DNA of 64,000 bases, from positions 5,950,001-6,014,000 of the forward strand of contig NW_024464918.1 of assembly GCF_017591425.1 (NCBI RefSeq), read 5' to 3'. A model generated the notes under the pieces. It searched no databases and had not been told where the DNA came from. It saw nothing but the letters and a program-made list of their open reading frames with translations. Within the stretch, counting starts at the first letter, position 1. Every line of letters starts with the position of its first letter. The position numbers and the translations under genes were made by a program. Below are positions 46,200 to 58,750 of this stretch, one piece after another. The stretch comes from Ochotona curzoniae (taxonomy: Eukaryota > Chordata > Mammalia > Lagomorpha > Ochotonidae).

Positions 46200-47280
46200 G
46201 CTGAATTCAATCTCACATTGATAGTAACAGCCCCCAGACAATGCAAGGGGAACTTATATGTGGCTGAAGAGAAACGCCTGCTTGTGCAGTCCAGTCTCAC
46301 AACTTAGGATCACCATGATCTTTTGGGCACTAGCTGCTGCCCAGCAAGCCTCCACAGTTTCAAAGAAAGCTACTTCTCACTCTTCTCTGTCATCCAACAC
46401 CACACCTTCTCCTCATTTCTTAATCTCTGCCGACCGTCTAGCTTCCTTCTCACCGAGAAACCAGATGGAGTTTTCCAGTTTCTTGTAGCCACATCTCTGG
46501 TACACTATCTGCTACCCTCAGTGCCTTCCCTGCTATTGCTGCATATGACTGTTGCTTGCCCTCTCAAAGACCACTGCCATCCCCTTGGCTCTCAGACTCC
46601 TGTTGTCTGTCTGGAAGCAGTACTTTTAGAATTTTCCTATCATCCCTGGCAGCACCCATTAGTCCTCTTTTGCAGCCTTGTCTTTAGCATTTGCCTCTGA
46701 GCGAATCTCAGTGTCCAGTATGTTCAAAAAGTGAAAGCAAACAGAGGTTCCTTTGACTGTACAGCTCCTCCTCCCTGCCCACCTGTTTCTGTCCCCTTTA
46801 CTGCAACAACACATTTAAAGTATTTTTTGTCTCATGTTCTCTTCCTGATCATTCTTGAGCCATTCCAGTTAGCATTCATACCTGTCTCTAGGCCAAGCTG
46901 TTCTTTCCATGGTCAACACTGAGCTCCATCTTACTAGATTCAATGTCAGCCTTACCTGTCTCCACCTCTCAGCAATGCTGGTGAGCCATTTTCTCTCCCC
47001 CTCCTCCCTTTTACTTCTCCTTCCCTGGAAGCCTTTCTTGGCTCATGTGCTGCAGCTTCACTCCCTCTTTCTCCTCCTCCGACTATACTGTGGCTACTCT
47101 CTGCTCTCTCCAGTGTCTGATGGTTGTTTTCAGAATTCACGCCTTACACCTTTTGTCTCCTTTGTCTTCATCACTCCTGATCACATCACTGTGACTTCAG
47201 ATACTATCTACATCTCTAAGCAGATCTTATTCTTGATTTACATATCCAGTTGCCAAACATTTATCCATCTTTACTTGGTA
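46200..47280. other. Pyrimidine-rich unassigned stretch
   Basis: The + strand is strongly C+T biased for about 1 kb. That removes stops in some frames and creates open frames of 126 codons or fewer, without recognisable protein similarity or splice context. It may contain diverged L2; I see no gene. Confidence 0.5.
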
Positions 47281-47289
47281 ATAATATAA

Positions 47290-47466
47290 TGAAACAATAT
47301 CTACTATATATCATATTTGTATATAGTATAGTGTATATCAAATATGTATATTATATGTGAACTAATGTGTACTAACATTAGTAGATAATTTGTTATTTAA
47401 TAGATAATTTGGTATATAAATACTATAGGAATAAAGTGCTACATATGATATATGGCACATATAAGA
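47290..47466. repeat. AT-rich tract with imperfect palindrome
   Basis: Mainly A and T with many TATA and ATAT steps. CATATTTG at 47,312 and CAAATATG ending at 47,346 form the arms of a potential hairpin. Confidence 0.75.
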
Positions 47467-48959
47467 TACCTTAATCCATTCCCTGCCTCCCCAGTACTGT
47501 TCTGCCTTCAGCCTTCTCCTGTCACTGGCAACCACAGTTCTAACATCTTCAATGCACTTGCCAAAACCTAAACCTCTACCTTGACATTCCTTGCTCTCAT
47601 TCCTCACGTCTTATCCATTAGTATATCTTGTTTGCTCTATATTCAGGTTATTTTCAGTATTAGACTACTCCGTAACTGCTCTGCAGCTCTTACTCTGGTA
47701 GCAAGGTAAAAAGGGGACAAGCTTGTGCAAAACCACTGAGAGAGGGAAAGTCTGTGTGATCATTGAGTCTCACGAGCTGCCCTGCTGTTTGGCCCCATTA
47801 TGAGATGTAGTGTGCAGATGTCACCATAGGATTCGGAGTGTTAGCCAGTGTGAGTGGTCTTTACTGTCCTGGATAGGACCTGTCCTTTTTGGAGAATATA
47901 TATGACCTAACTAAGTTGTATGTGAATTATTTCTGTGGAGTCTGTGTGTATGTGTCTGTGTGCATATGTGTCTGTGCATGCCTAAGTATGTGCTTTATTC
48001 TAGCCTAGACGTGTTTCCCTCGGGCGCAGGCCCTCCAAGTAGCAGTGTGATTACATGCACAGTCCTCTGGGATGTGCCCAGAGACTCATGCTCTTGACTT
48101 AGTCCTAGATAAGGGTGTTTATTGGCTATGACTTTGGGGGTTTCTCTCCATTGTTCTAGGCAAAGATGACTTAGTCACCCTAGGACCACCCTGCAACCAA
48201 GGACCCTTTTGGCACATTGGCTCACTCTCTGTATCGCCAGGAGTTTCCCAGTGCAGCTGTCTAGACTGGATTCTTCCCCAACCTTTCCTCTTCTGCTGAA
48301 ATCAAGGTCTACCGGATGCAGGAGTATTAGGGACATATGGCAGCCGCAGGGGCAGGGGTCACAGGCAAGGCAGCATTAGGCCATAGGGGAGCTGTGCATT
48401 TCATTAACAACCGTGTAATTGGAAGAAAATTGGTCCAATGTGAGGGGCAGAAAAGTTCAAAGGTGGGTGTTTGGGGGTCTTTTTGCTTGTTTTCATGCTG
48501 GGGCTCTGAGTTGGATCTCAGTAAGGGGAGATCCTGAAAAAGGCCCAGAGTGTTCTAGAAGAGCATCTTTATGGTATCTACATATGGCATTTAGGGCAGG
48601 CACTTGCTGAGAACACAGTAGGAAAACTTTTGATTGGATGATCTCATTAAGTTTGATAGAGAAACAATAATAAATCCTCCTACAAAATAGTCAAAGGTTT
48701 CCCACCTGCCCTGGGAGCAGTGATTTCCTGAAATTCTCAGAGCCTTCTTCTATTTGTAGGGCTGGCAATAAACACTAGAGAACAAAGCCAAAGGAACACA
48801 AAATCAATTTCCTAATTTACTCTGACTTGATTTGTCCATCTATAGTATTGGCAAATAATTTCTTATTCTGCCTCCTTTCTAAGATTTTTGGGCAACCTCC
48901 TGGTTAAACAAGCACCAAAGAATTAAGGAATCAAAATAAGAAAAGAATGTTCAAATCAC

Positions 48960-49100
48960 AGGTTTTGGTATCCAAAAGACTTCTATTCAAGGCTTCAACT
49001 TGTCAGCTTTGTGGTTTTGGATAAACGTAGAAAACATTCCGTGTCTCAGTTTCCTCATTAAAACAATGACTGTAACAGCATCTGCTTTAGGAGTCCTGTT
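48960..49100 (+). repeat. MIR SINE
   Basis: 'agctttgtggttttggataa', 'gtgtctcagtttcctcatta' and 'aaacaatgactgtaacagca' are the sense MIR core. It abuts the L1 that begins next. Confidence 0.7.
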
Positions 49101-49107
49101 TAAAATG

Positions 49108-49970
49108 AAGTGAACGGCCTACATACAGAAAAAAATACCTACTGGCGAGACTGTAGGGATAAAAGTCCCCCACTTCACTGCTGGTGGGATTGTAGACTTG
49201 TGCAGCCACTATGGGAGACAGTATGGAGAGTTCTCAGAAAACTGAATATTCATCTACCATATAACCAAGCAAACTCACTCCTGGGAATATATTCTAAAAT
49301 GATACTACATATGGGAAAGCAACCTGCATCCCTGCATTTGTAGCAGCACAATCCACAATAGCAAAGACTGGAAATAACGTATATGCCAGTCAAAAGAGGA
49401 TTGAATGAAGAAACTTGTACATCTACTCTGTGGAATACTACTCATTCATTAAGGAGAATGAAATTTTACCATTTGCAGCAAAATTGTCCCTGTTGCAGAC
49501 CATTATGCTCAATGAAACAAGCCAATCCCAAAAGAACAAATATTGTATATTCTCTTTGATATAAGACAACTTATGTCCAAAATACCAAAGAAAAAAAGAT
49601 ATACAGGTAAACAAGAATACATGTGTAATCTCATAAACAAATGGTGTAATGGAGACCAGAGTACTTGGAAACAAAAAACTGTATGCAGCTCTATTCCCAA
49701 GTAAAAGAAGGTCCCCGATAAAACTGTTAAGTATACTAGACAACAGAATACAAGATTCTCTGCCATTGCTTGTACCTACAATATCACAATATACGTAAAG
49801 AGCAGAAAGCTGGAGTCAAGACCATGGCACAAGGACTGTATTAGTGTAAAATATAGAGGACAAGGGGATGGAAGAATGGGGAGAGAGGAATGAAAGGGAA
49901 AGAGGGGAAGCATTATACCTACAAAACCTTATAATGAGAAATAAGGATTTTAAAAAAGAGAAATGGTATA
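49108..49970 (+). mobile_element. L1 3' end (ORF2 C-terminus plus 3' UTR)
   Basis: The sense L1 order is clear: 'ttcactgctggtgggattgt', 'tgcagccactatgggagaca', 'acaatagcaaagactggaaa', 'gtggaatactactcattcat' and 'acaaatattgtatattctct', then a purine-rich 3' UTR with 'gggagagaggaatgaaaggg'. Stops and frameshifts abound. It is a 5'-truncated old copy. Confidence 0.88.
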
Positions 49971-50149
49971 CAACATATAAAACCTTTTTCATACCTTTTA
50001 GCACATGGCAAATGCCCTATTTAAAAATACAAGAGGAAGGAGCGAAGGACGAGGACACGGAGAAAATTCCTATTGCTTTGATGGTTAAGGCATCAAAGCC
50101 TTATAAGCTTTTTCAGAGAGTCCTCACCAAGTATACCAGTGTGTTCCTA

Positions 50150-50500
50150 TGGATTTCCTAGCTTCTTTTGCAAGTCAGTTGGTGCCCTGCGACTAGTTCC
50201 GGCCGGTAGACTGAGTACAGAAGTGATCCCAGATAGTGTTGGAATCTTCTTGCCACCCTCTCTTCTCCTGACACAGTAGCTGTCAGGACCACATGTTCTC
50301 TGAAGCATCGTTTAAGAGGCAGCGAGCCCTTTTTGCATGTGTGGAACACAGATTTCTTGTGTTAATCCACTGACACCTTGGAGTTCATTTGTGACTGCCT
50401 TGCTGACCTATACAATCGTACGTGCAGGAGAAAGAAATCGCCTGTATTTCTGCACTGTCACGGTGCGTCGTGACGATGATAATGACAATAACAGTAGCTG
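50150..50500. promoter_or_regulatory. Candidate regulatory island with CpG cluster and palindrome
   Basis: Seven CpGs fall between 50,416 and 50,476 and others near 50,190-50,205. GTCACG (50,457-50,462) and CGTGAC (50,469-50,474) form a perfect 6-bp inverted repeat around GTGCGT, followed by TGACGATGATAATGAC-like sequence with a CRE half-site. No repeat is recognised until the MIR remnant at 50,505. Function is inference. Confidence 0.3.
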
Positions 50501-50504
50501 TGGT

Positions 50505-50600
50505 TGGTATCAGTTATTGCATCCTGGAGAAATACTGCAAAGCCCTTTGCAGATGTTAAACTATTCAACCCTCTCAGGTATCCGATGAGGTACATGGTTT
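50505..50600 (-). repeat. MIR-like SINE remnant
   Basis: 'gcaaagccctttgcagatgt' and 'aactattcaaccctctcagg' match the antisense 3' portion of MIR. Confidence 0.5.
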
Positions 50601-50999
50601 GCTATTACATAATCATTGTGCTCCAAAAATAATGTATAAGTTACTTTTAAGAAGTTGTCTCATAAACAACTTCAATGAGAGAAAAAAAATGCTCCAGGAT
50701 TTTAAAATGAGAGACAACAAAGTTTTCCTACAGAAATGTCAAAGATAGGGATTTTTAATTGCTATTAGAACCTTTGAAAGTAATAAACTCCTAGTTGGGG
50801 GAATCCTAGAGCCTATGAAACTGTGTCACATAATGCAATGTAATTAATTTAAAAAAAAAGAAAGTTGTAAACTAAAAATAACTGATTTTTGAATCTGGCA
50901 CCAGCCAACATAAATGTCATTGAGCAAATGCTGAATTGTGTGGAGGACAAAGTTCAGGTTGACTTCTTCTCAATAGTCAAAATAAATCCTGGGCTGCTC

Positions 51000-52435
51000 C
51001 CTTATTGCTATTAAAAGGAAGCCTGGTATGTCTCAGTACAACTGTCTGTCCCCCACCCAACAAAGAAAGCCACAAAGCCAGACCACAGCAGATACTCAAC
51101 TAAGGGCTCAGGGCACTAAGGCAATGAGCTGCTCAGCTTTCTAGCCTCACATGTCGGAGCCCTGTCTGATCATGATTAGTATAATCCACTCACTTACCAC
51201 AAGCTGGCCTACCTACTGAATTGATCATCGAACCTTCAATGTGCATTATGAACATATGGCAAGAAAAATGTCAGAGTTTGCTTCGTTGGATAGGTGAACC
51301 AACCAGGTAATTGTGAGGCCCTCATGGGTTTTAGTGAACACCTGGTAGAAAGGACCCCATACTGGGGCTCTCTACTGTTTTGATGGCCCTAGGTTCAAGT
51401 TTACTGTCCCTGATGTATGAGGACAACTGTGTCCTTGTAGGGGATAGTGTCACCTCTGAGCTGGACTTTGAGGTCTCTGCAATCTGATTCTGCCCTTGTC
51501 CTGTCCTTGTCCTGAAAGTTTCTGTCATTCCTGGGGCTTGTTGGCCTGAAAACCCAGCTCTCTGGGAGGCGTTGTGCCTCCCCATCTTCCATCAGGAGCT
51601 GTGTGGCACTTGTGCTCACAGTAACGGAGCCACTACGGCTGTTGTTGCTTGGACATGCATTTCTGAAAGCAGCAGTAGCAGACCAGAAAAGAACCCAGCC
51701 TGCCGAAGAAACTGCCTGGAGATGGGAAACCAATTGAGTTCGTTACTAAAACAATCAGTCCGGTGACTTTTGAGGGCTAGCATACTTGAACTTTCTGCAG
51801 CTGAACATCTCACACCTCCCCGAGGGGAAAGGAAGGGCTCGCTGTGCTGCGGACTCTGGCAGGATCCCTGAGACTCCTCACCTCTGTCCTTCACCTAGTG
51901 AGGGGCAGCTGTGAGCTCTGCTCGTCTTCTGGCCATCTGGTCAGTGAGGCCCAGTGAGTGCGACAGCGACTGAATGTCTGTGAAGCTCCTGTGAAATGAT
52001 TCCCTAACTGGCCCTCCCTGCCTTTTAATTCAGTGAAAATTCAGAACATCGTCTTGAAGGTTTCCTGTGCAACGGATGCTGCCATGGCTTCTGTTTGGAC
52101 GGATGCCCACAATCAGAGACCTTCAGAAGCTAAGGAGAAGAGGGCACTCCCCTGTTAGGTGACAAATCAAGATGTTCATATGGAACAGCTCAATGAGTGC
52201 CATCATCACACACAGTAGTTAGGGACACACACTTAGCATCAAACCCCATCCCCATCAGGCTGATCAAGTTTGAATTTGGATGACTGACTTGATCTTAGTC
52301 CTCTGTATTCTTCATACTCTTAGAGTGTCTGTGAGAATTCCAGGAGAGTGCATGTAACATTCTTGATATACCTAACTCACGATTTTAGTATTATTGGCAT
52401 TATTTGCCAGCTACAACTATTATCTAAACATATCT
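51000..52435. other. Unassigned, largely non-repetitive intronic DNA
   Basis: No repeat family or gene was recognised. The longest open frames (up to 110 codons on the - strand at 51,401-51,733) lack similarity, splice sites or coding bias that I can see. Confidence 0.5.
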
Positions 52436-52439
52436 GAGG

Positions 52440-52735
52440 GGAACTTGCACTGTGGCTTGCAGGTAAAGTTGCTGCCTGTGACGCCAGCATCCCATGTGGG
52501 CACTGGTTCGAGTCCCAGCTGCTCCAGTTACATTCCGTCTCGCTGCTAATGTGTCTGGGAAAGCAGTGGAGGATGACCTAAGTACTTGGGCCTCTGCACC
52601 CACATGAAAGATCTAGAATAAGCTCCTGGTTCCTGGCTTAGATTTGGCCCAGCCCTAGCTACTGCAGCCATTTGTGGAGTGAACCAGTGCATGGAGGATC
52701 TCTCTTTCAAATACATAAAATAAACCTTTTAACAG
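52440..52735 (+). mobile_element. CSINE, older (rabbit-like) subtype
   Basis: Sense copy: 'gcctgtgacgccagcatccc' head, 'gtgggcactggttcgagtcc', 'gggaaagcagtggaggatga' and 'gagtgaaccagtgcatggag'. CATATCTGAGG before and CATATTTCAGG after are a plausible target-site duplication. Confidence 0.9.
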
Positions 52736-52899
52736 AGCATATTTCAGGAACGTTAGCAACATGGAAACCCGAATCTAAACACACTGGCTTCTGTCTGGTA
52801 CCCTTCCCTTTTCTGTTGCTTTCTTTTCCTCAGTGATTGTTTCAGCTGATTGGCTACCAAAGCTGGAGACCAGCAAGTGAGGGAGGTTACGCAATTGAT

Positions 52900-53500
52900 A
52901 CCTCTGGTAATTCACTCATCCTTCTCCTGCATCCTGTCACAATATCCCATTGATCATGCTTCATGTCATCTCTTACACTCTGATACTGCTCTCATGCTCA
53001 GCCAGGTCGTCATACAGAAAACTTGATTACTCGGGAGCTCTTTATTCTTTGTGGTCTCACTGCCTTCCGTGTTGCCCTGCTCCAAACTGGGTTTAGTGCT
53101 ATGAAAGAAAGAGAACCTTCTAAACTCCAAAACACCTAATCACTCTTTTGTGCAGTTACTTTTTATGGCTCCTTTTTTATTCCTTATAAGAAGCCAAGCT
53201 AAAATCCCCACAAGACCCCTCATGCTGTGACCCCTGACCACTTTTAAACCATCATGTCTGTTCTTGAATCATCCTCATGCTCCAGCAATATATCTCCATC
53301 CGTACCCCACGCCCCAGTCCTTCTCAGTCTTCTGACCCTGCTGGCAAATTTATACCCTGCTTTCTAAGTCCAAACCTCTCCGTTCATGTTTCCTGAAGTG
53401 TTACACTCATCTAAGAAGGATGATCTCCAAACAACTTTCTTTGCGAGAACCTTCCTTGAGCTGGAAATGGGTTAGCTTCCCCTCCTCTGTGTTTCCACAA
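52900..53500 (+). repeat. Possible diverged L2
   Basis: 'gcaataggttacg'-type order is lost, but 'gagaaccttccttgagctgg' and the general pyrimidine-rich 'gacccctgaccacttttaaa' pattern resemble sense L2 ('aggccttccctgaccaccc'). This is weak support. Confidence 0.3.
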
Positions 53501-54866
53501 AACACTGGCTCATACAATAATCAGACACTTTTTTTTTGGATGGAGTGGTGGTAGTAGAGGTTCATGTCTCTTTCTTCTACCAGTGTATAATATTTTTACA
53601 TAAAAGAATTGAATCTTACCTGTTGATGTATGTACTGTAAAAAAAAAAAACCCTACAGAGGTGAAAGACTATTTAGATAGATGCATGGATGAATGGAAGA
53701 GCAAATGGTAATTTGATGAATGGAGAAATAAGTGGTTGAAAGAAGAGACTCCACATATCCAGAATGACCTTTCATGGGTCCACAGACACAGGACTCTGAT
53801 ACTTGGAATTTCACAGTTTAGCCTGGAAAGTGCCATGACCTTGCAACTCAGCAGCTGGATGGGATTTTGACCTTGATACTCCTGATTTTTGCATCGTAAA
53901 GGCTGAGAAGCAGCTTTGATCTTCAAGGGAGCAGAGACCCAGGCATGGGCTATGTATGCCATCTTTGACTCATCCCACATCTTGTTTACCGACCTAATCA
54001 AATCAGCTCTGCTTGGCATGCCTTCAGTCCTGCACTACATCCAGGAGTCATAGTTTTCCTTCCAGTATGTCCTGCACTCCAAGATTTCCACCTCTGGTCC
54101 CTGAGTAACAGAGCAGCAGATGGCATGAGCGCACCATGACCAGCAGCACTGTTGGCAGTCCGGCACTTAACTGCTTCTCCATTAGAGCCGTGCCATTATC
54201 CTGTTCAGCAGCCCTTTAGGGAATGTAACTTATGCAACATGGAGTCTTTGCTGGTTTTTCAAAGATCTTTCAGCTGACCTATTAACTAAGTAAACATGAC
54301 TAAATCCTGGAATGAAAGGGAAATGTAGCATCAAGCTCTTTCTGATGTCAAGAATTGGTGTGTCACCCATCCTAACCAAAGCGGAAAGGCCCCAAGGCCT
54401 GGGGACAGAGCCTAGCCCTGCTGCCCCAGAGTCCTTATTCAGAGTTTATAAAGCACCCGGTAGTGCACAATTGGCTAAATTTGGTTGCATCTTTATTTTT
54501 GTCCAGCCACAAATACTGGCAAAGAACTGCAAATGATTCCTTCCCTTCCGGGAGCCTCAGAGCCAAGCTGTTTTTATTTTTAGCTTCAGTTCTGGTTTAG
54601 GGTTTTTCATGCACTCAACACCATACCTACTGTAGGCAGTGGTGGGTCGGGTTTTCGGATTTTTGCCTAGACTGCATATTGATCTTCGGAATGTAACTCT
54701 TCCCAGACTTTCTACAACTGTGACAATGGAGGGTGGATCCCTACAGATCTATATAGAGACCCAGTTCTGGTCTGGAGATCTCCATGGGAGTTCTTTTCAG
54801 GGACGGCATTCTACTCCAGGGTGGATCTCTGTCTAGGTTAGGGTGGAGGCAGTGACAACCCAGGGT

Positions 54867-54908
54867 GAAAAAAAAAAAAGAGAGAGAGGAAAAGGAAGAA
54901 AGAGGGAA
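54867..54908. repeat. A-run followed by (GA)n-rich purine tract
   Basis: Twelve A, then a GAGAGAG and GGAA purine stretch. No SINE body is attached on the + side. Confidence 0.85.
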
Positions 54909-55019
54909 GGAAGCTATCATTTGTAGAAAGGCTTCAAGTCACATGGCCTCCAGGGCTCCAGGCTCAGACTGGCTGGGATTAAACCTTGCTGCTTCCCTTT
55001 CCTAACTCTGCAGTACTGG

Positions 55020-55165
55020 GAATGTGCTTATTGTCCCAGCCTTTGATTTCTCATCTGCTGAAAGAGTCAGTAGTAACACCTGCTCATACACCAGTGAGGT
55101 TGGGCTCCTCTCCCTGCAGCGTGCAGCACAGAATCTAACATGTGGGCAGGGGTCAGTCAGCATTG
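55020..55165 (+). repeat. MIR-like SINE remnant
   Basis: 'gatttctcatctgctgaaag', 'gtagtaacacctgctcatac' and 'cacagaatctaacatgtggg' match the sense 3' half of MIR. Confidence 0.6.
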
Positions 55166-55497
55166 TGTTTATAATGGCTACTGGGTTCTTAACTGCATTT
55201 GCCCATTTGTGGTTCATTGAAGACTCATGATAACCCAGAATAGTTGAATGATTTTGCTGATGAAACCTGAACTCCAATGATTTGATAGCTTGCACTGGGT
55301 TCTAATAGTGACATATGCTACAGCCAGACTTGAGGAAGCCCTGGAACACCCCATATTCATAACATGGTATCTTCCACAGCACCATTGACTTTCACTTGCT
55401 CTAAAGGGGTTTTTCACTGACTGGATGGGAACTACTACCCTAAAGAAAAAGCAAGATCCCACCTTGTCCTCACTTCCCTAAGCCCCATACTTTTTCT

Positions 55498-55812
55498 AAA
55501 GCTTACTTTTATTTGAAAGGCAGTGTTACAGACAGAGGGAAAGACACAGAGGAGTTCCATCCACTGGTCACTCCTCTGATGACCCCAAAGGCTGGAGCTG
55601 AACTGTTCCTAAGTCAGGAGTCAGAAGCTTTTCTGAGTCTCCCACATGAGTTCAGGGGTCCAAACTCTTGGGTCATTCTCCATCGCTTTACCCAGGCCAT
55701 TCGCAGGGAGCTGAATTGGGAGTAGAGCAGCTGGGACACAATCTGGTGGCCACATGTGATACTAGTGTCACAGGCAAAGGCTTAGGTTACTATGTCACAG
55801 CACTGGCACAGA
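55498..55812 (-). mobile_element. CSINE, older subtype, antisense
   Basis: Runs from 'gcttacttttatttgaaagg' through 'gtctcccacatgagttcagg' and 'gagtagagcagctgggacac' to 'ctatgtcacagcactggcac'. Confidence 0.88.
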
Positions 55813-56405
55813 CTCCCTATTCCCTCCCCCCCACTTTAGTAACAGGAATACATTGGATGCCATAAATAATAATTTAAAAAAAAAGTCCTATTTGAGTTGG
55901 TACAGGTATAGGGTGAAGAGTGAGTGCCAAGGACTGTATTTCAATGAAATGATTGGAAATTTGTTAAGGTGTGAAATTGTGTATGTGTTTTTAACCATAA
56001 TTATTTTTATTTTTGAATTTGGTAAATGTTTAAAATGTATTTATTTTTAATTTAACCATAATTTAAAAAAATATAAAACTAGAGTCAGACTGCTGACGGA
56101 GATAGCAGGGAATGAGAGCCCATCTTGTCCAACTTCCCAGCCATTTTCCTCTTTGGCCTCTTTCCAATCTGGAGTCTACTCAATAGCACACTCCTGCCAC
56201 AGTGACTCCTGCCATACATTGCATGGTCTCCAAAGAGCCGAGGGTATGTTTGGAAATGGGACTATTACAGAAGGTCTTAGATGGCCCTCCCTTAGAGGCT
56301 GTGCCCTCCAGGACTTTCATCTGATCCCAGATAGATCTGTTTTATCTCTCTTGACCTAGGAGGGAAATACAAACAAAATCCCACTTAGGAATGTTGTATA
56401 CTTGA

Positions 56406-56456
56406 TGTGTATATGTGTGGTATGTGTGGTGTGTGTGTGTGTGTGTGTCTGTGTGT
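56406..56456. repeat. (TG)n microsatellite, imperfect
   Basis: TG-rich with AT and GG interruptions, about 50 bp. Confidence 0.93.
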
Positions 56457-57489
56457 TCAGAGGGCAATACAGAATTCAGGCCAGAACTGGGGGAGAAGCT
56501 TATCTAAATTTACTTAATTTCAAAATAGGTATGGTAGAATGGTCCCTTTTAATCAGACATACTCTTTTTCTTTTAGCTGGAAAAAAAAGAATCATTCAAG
56601 CTAAAAAGTGCTCTTTGGATCTAAACTATTCTGGAAACTAAAGATTAAGCAGCTTGTTGTCACTCTAACAAATATACAGCACAGGTTATGTGTGAAGGAA
56701 GGAGGCTCATGTGGGTTCAGAGTTTTAGAGGTTAGTCCCTGGAAGGGTCCCATGGTGAGCTGGGAAGCAAGGAGTGTATCTGTCCTCTATCTATGTGTGG
56801 TGTCTCCTTGTGGAGCCTCTGGGATTCAGTCACACAGTCCCCACCCTAGCAGCTGGATCCAATTCAAGCGTTTTCCAAACTCCACCCTCAGACACCATAA
56901 TCAGATCAAACCCTCACCCTCTTCATGGAACTGACTTACTGCTTTGGGGTTTAAGCATATGAACTCGTTGGGGAGCCAAATCTTGCTGAAACCGTGGCAA
57001 GTGGTTTAAGGGTTCATGTGAGAAGAGAGAATCTCTTTTCACCGATTATGCTGAGGCTGAGGGCCGTGAAACCGACATGGAGCAATGTCTTAGTCTCGGC
57101 CTAGCATTTTCAAGAAAGGTGACTTCATGGGTACTAGACTTCTAATCTAAGCACAGCTGGACACTTGCCTGAGGACTCTAGCATTGACCAAACCCAGCAG
57201 AGCTTGGATTGACCATGCTGACCACTATCCAATGTGTGCCATTCCTAGTGGGCTGGGTCTAGCCTCAAGGCCACACTTCATGCCCAAACCTTGGTTCCTG
57301 ACCAGGGCCAACTTCGCCTTTTGGCACAGTCGGACCCATACTGAGTCCCACCATACTGTTAGAAGCCTGTGAAAATGTTTACTTTTAAAATTTAGAAGAC
57401 TGAGAAGAGTTTTTGGTTTGAAATGAGTATGTAACAATAATATATATATTTTAGTTTCAGCTCACTTGTAAAGTATAATATTTAGGGAG

Positions 57490-57780
57490 TGCATGTGATA
57501 CACTATTAAATGCCACTTGGTGTGCCCACATACCACATTAGAGTTGCCTGCGTTTGCTTCCAGTCCAGTTTCCTGCTAATGCTTATCCTTATAGGCATCA
57601 GGTGTTGGTTCAAATATGTGAGATCCCAACCACCCACATGGAACATGTTGATTGAATTCCTGGCTTCTAACATTAGCCTGAAACAGCTCTGGCTATTGGA
57701 GGCATTTGAGAAATAAACAAGTCAATGGAAGACTTTCTCCCTGTCTCTCACTCTCTCTCTGATAAGTAAATAAATAGTTT
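57490..57780 (+). mobile_element. CSINE, older subtype
   Basis: Sense copy: 'gcccacataccacattagag', 'cagtccagtttcctgctaat', 'tgaattcctggcttctaaca' and a CTCTCTCT tail ending 'gataagtaaataaatag'. Confidence 0.82.
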
Positions 57781-58130
57781 GTTTTTTTTTTTTTTTTGGA
57801 TAGCATGGTGGCTTAACAGGCCAATCCTCCACCTTCTAGTGCCAGTATCTCATTTGGGCACCCGTTCATGTCCTGGCTGCTTAATTTCTGATCCAGCTCC
57901 TTGCTTATGGCCTGGGAAAGCAGCAGAAGATAGGTCAAGTCCTTGGGTCACTACACCTGAATGGGAAAGGGAAATTCCGGAGAAACTCTTGACTCCTGGC
58001 TTTAGGTCAGCTCAAAATCAGTGATTGCAACCGTTGGGGCAGTGAGCCAGTAAATAAAAGATCTTTCTGTCTGTCTCCCCTTCTGACTGTAAATCTCCTT
58101 CTCCCCAATAACAATAAATTTTAAAAATAA
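57781..58130 (+). mobile_element. CSINE, younger subtype, directly after another CSINE
   Basis: Sense copy following a T-run (57,782-57,797). Landmarks are 'gatagcatggtggcttaaca', 'cagctccttgcttatggcct', 'gggaaagcagcagaagatag' and 'aaagatctttctgtctgtct'; the tail is 'aacaataaattttaaaaata'. It forms a same-orientation tandem with the copy before it. Confidence 0.87.
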
Positions 58131-58750
58131 GTACATTTTGAATGCTTAAAATGTAGTGCTAAAACCATTTTTGTAGGGAAGGTAGTTCAAAAAGGTAAAC
58201 AGATCATGAGCTTGTGGAAGGCGTAATGCAGCCTTGCTCTGGTCTTGAGATCCGAGATGACAGGGATTGTGTTTGTGCTGATCTGCCTTGCCCTCTCCTC
58301 TGTTCCTATGGCAACTTCTCTCTACTCCCACCACCATCACTTATGATCTAGAATAATTTCCCTGCTATTTTAGTTACACTTGTAGGAGTATATTTTATAG
58401 GTCAGTTCTATTGCTTGATAACAGTTACCTGGAGCTCATTATTGAGAGTGGTTCAAAAGTTTTGTCTGGAGCCGTGTGCAGAAAAAAGGCTGCAGTTGAT
58501 TAGTGATGTCTGTCCTGGATCCATGCTGGACGCATGACTGCATAGTGTACCACTGTGTTTTCCTGACACCCCCAACTTAACTACAAACCCCACCAGGATG
58601 GAAGATGCTTTACATATGCTGAACATCCCTTATTGAAAGATCTAGAGAGCATCTTAATACCTGTTGACTGATTGATGGAAGCAGGGACTGAATCCATTTG
58701 TTTTGATTTAACATCTCTTTGACATCCTTTCCCCTTCCTCTCTTCTCTAG

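Larger units (their letters stand above)
6060..58750 (+). other. SLIT3: SLIT3 intron, 52.7 kb
   Basis: The intron runs from donor GTGAGT at 6,060 to acceptor CTTCTCTAG ending at 58,750, phase 2. It contains most of the repeats listed separately. No open frame in it, on either strand, has coding character; the longer frames run across CSINEs or microsatellites. Stretches where I recognise nothing include 6,060-7,480, 8,461-9,160, 9,640-10,496, 20,560-21,730, 22,930-23,940, 26,200-27,430, 31,060-31,770, 31,850-32,770, 36,215-36,830, 44,000-45,560, 47,470-48,950, 53,500-54,860 and 55,820-56,400. Some of these certainly hold diverged repeats that a library search would name. Confidence 0.9.

Noticed and set aside
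46323..47289. Two + frames of 125-126 codons
   Set aside because: The C+T-rich composition lowers the stop frequency; no similarity or coding bias is visible.
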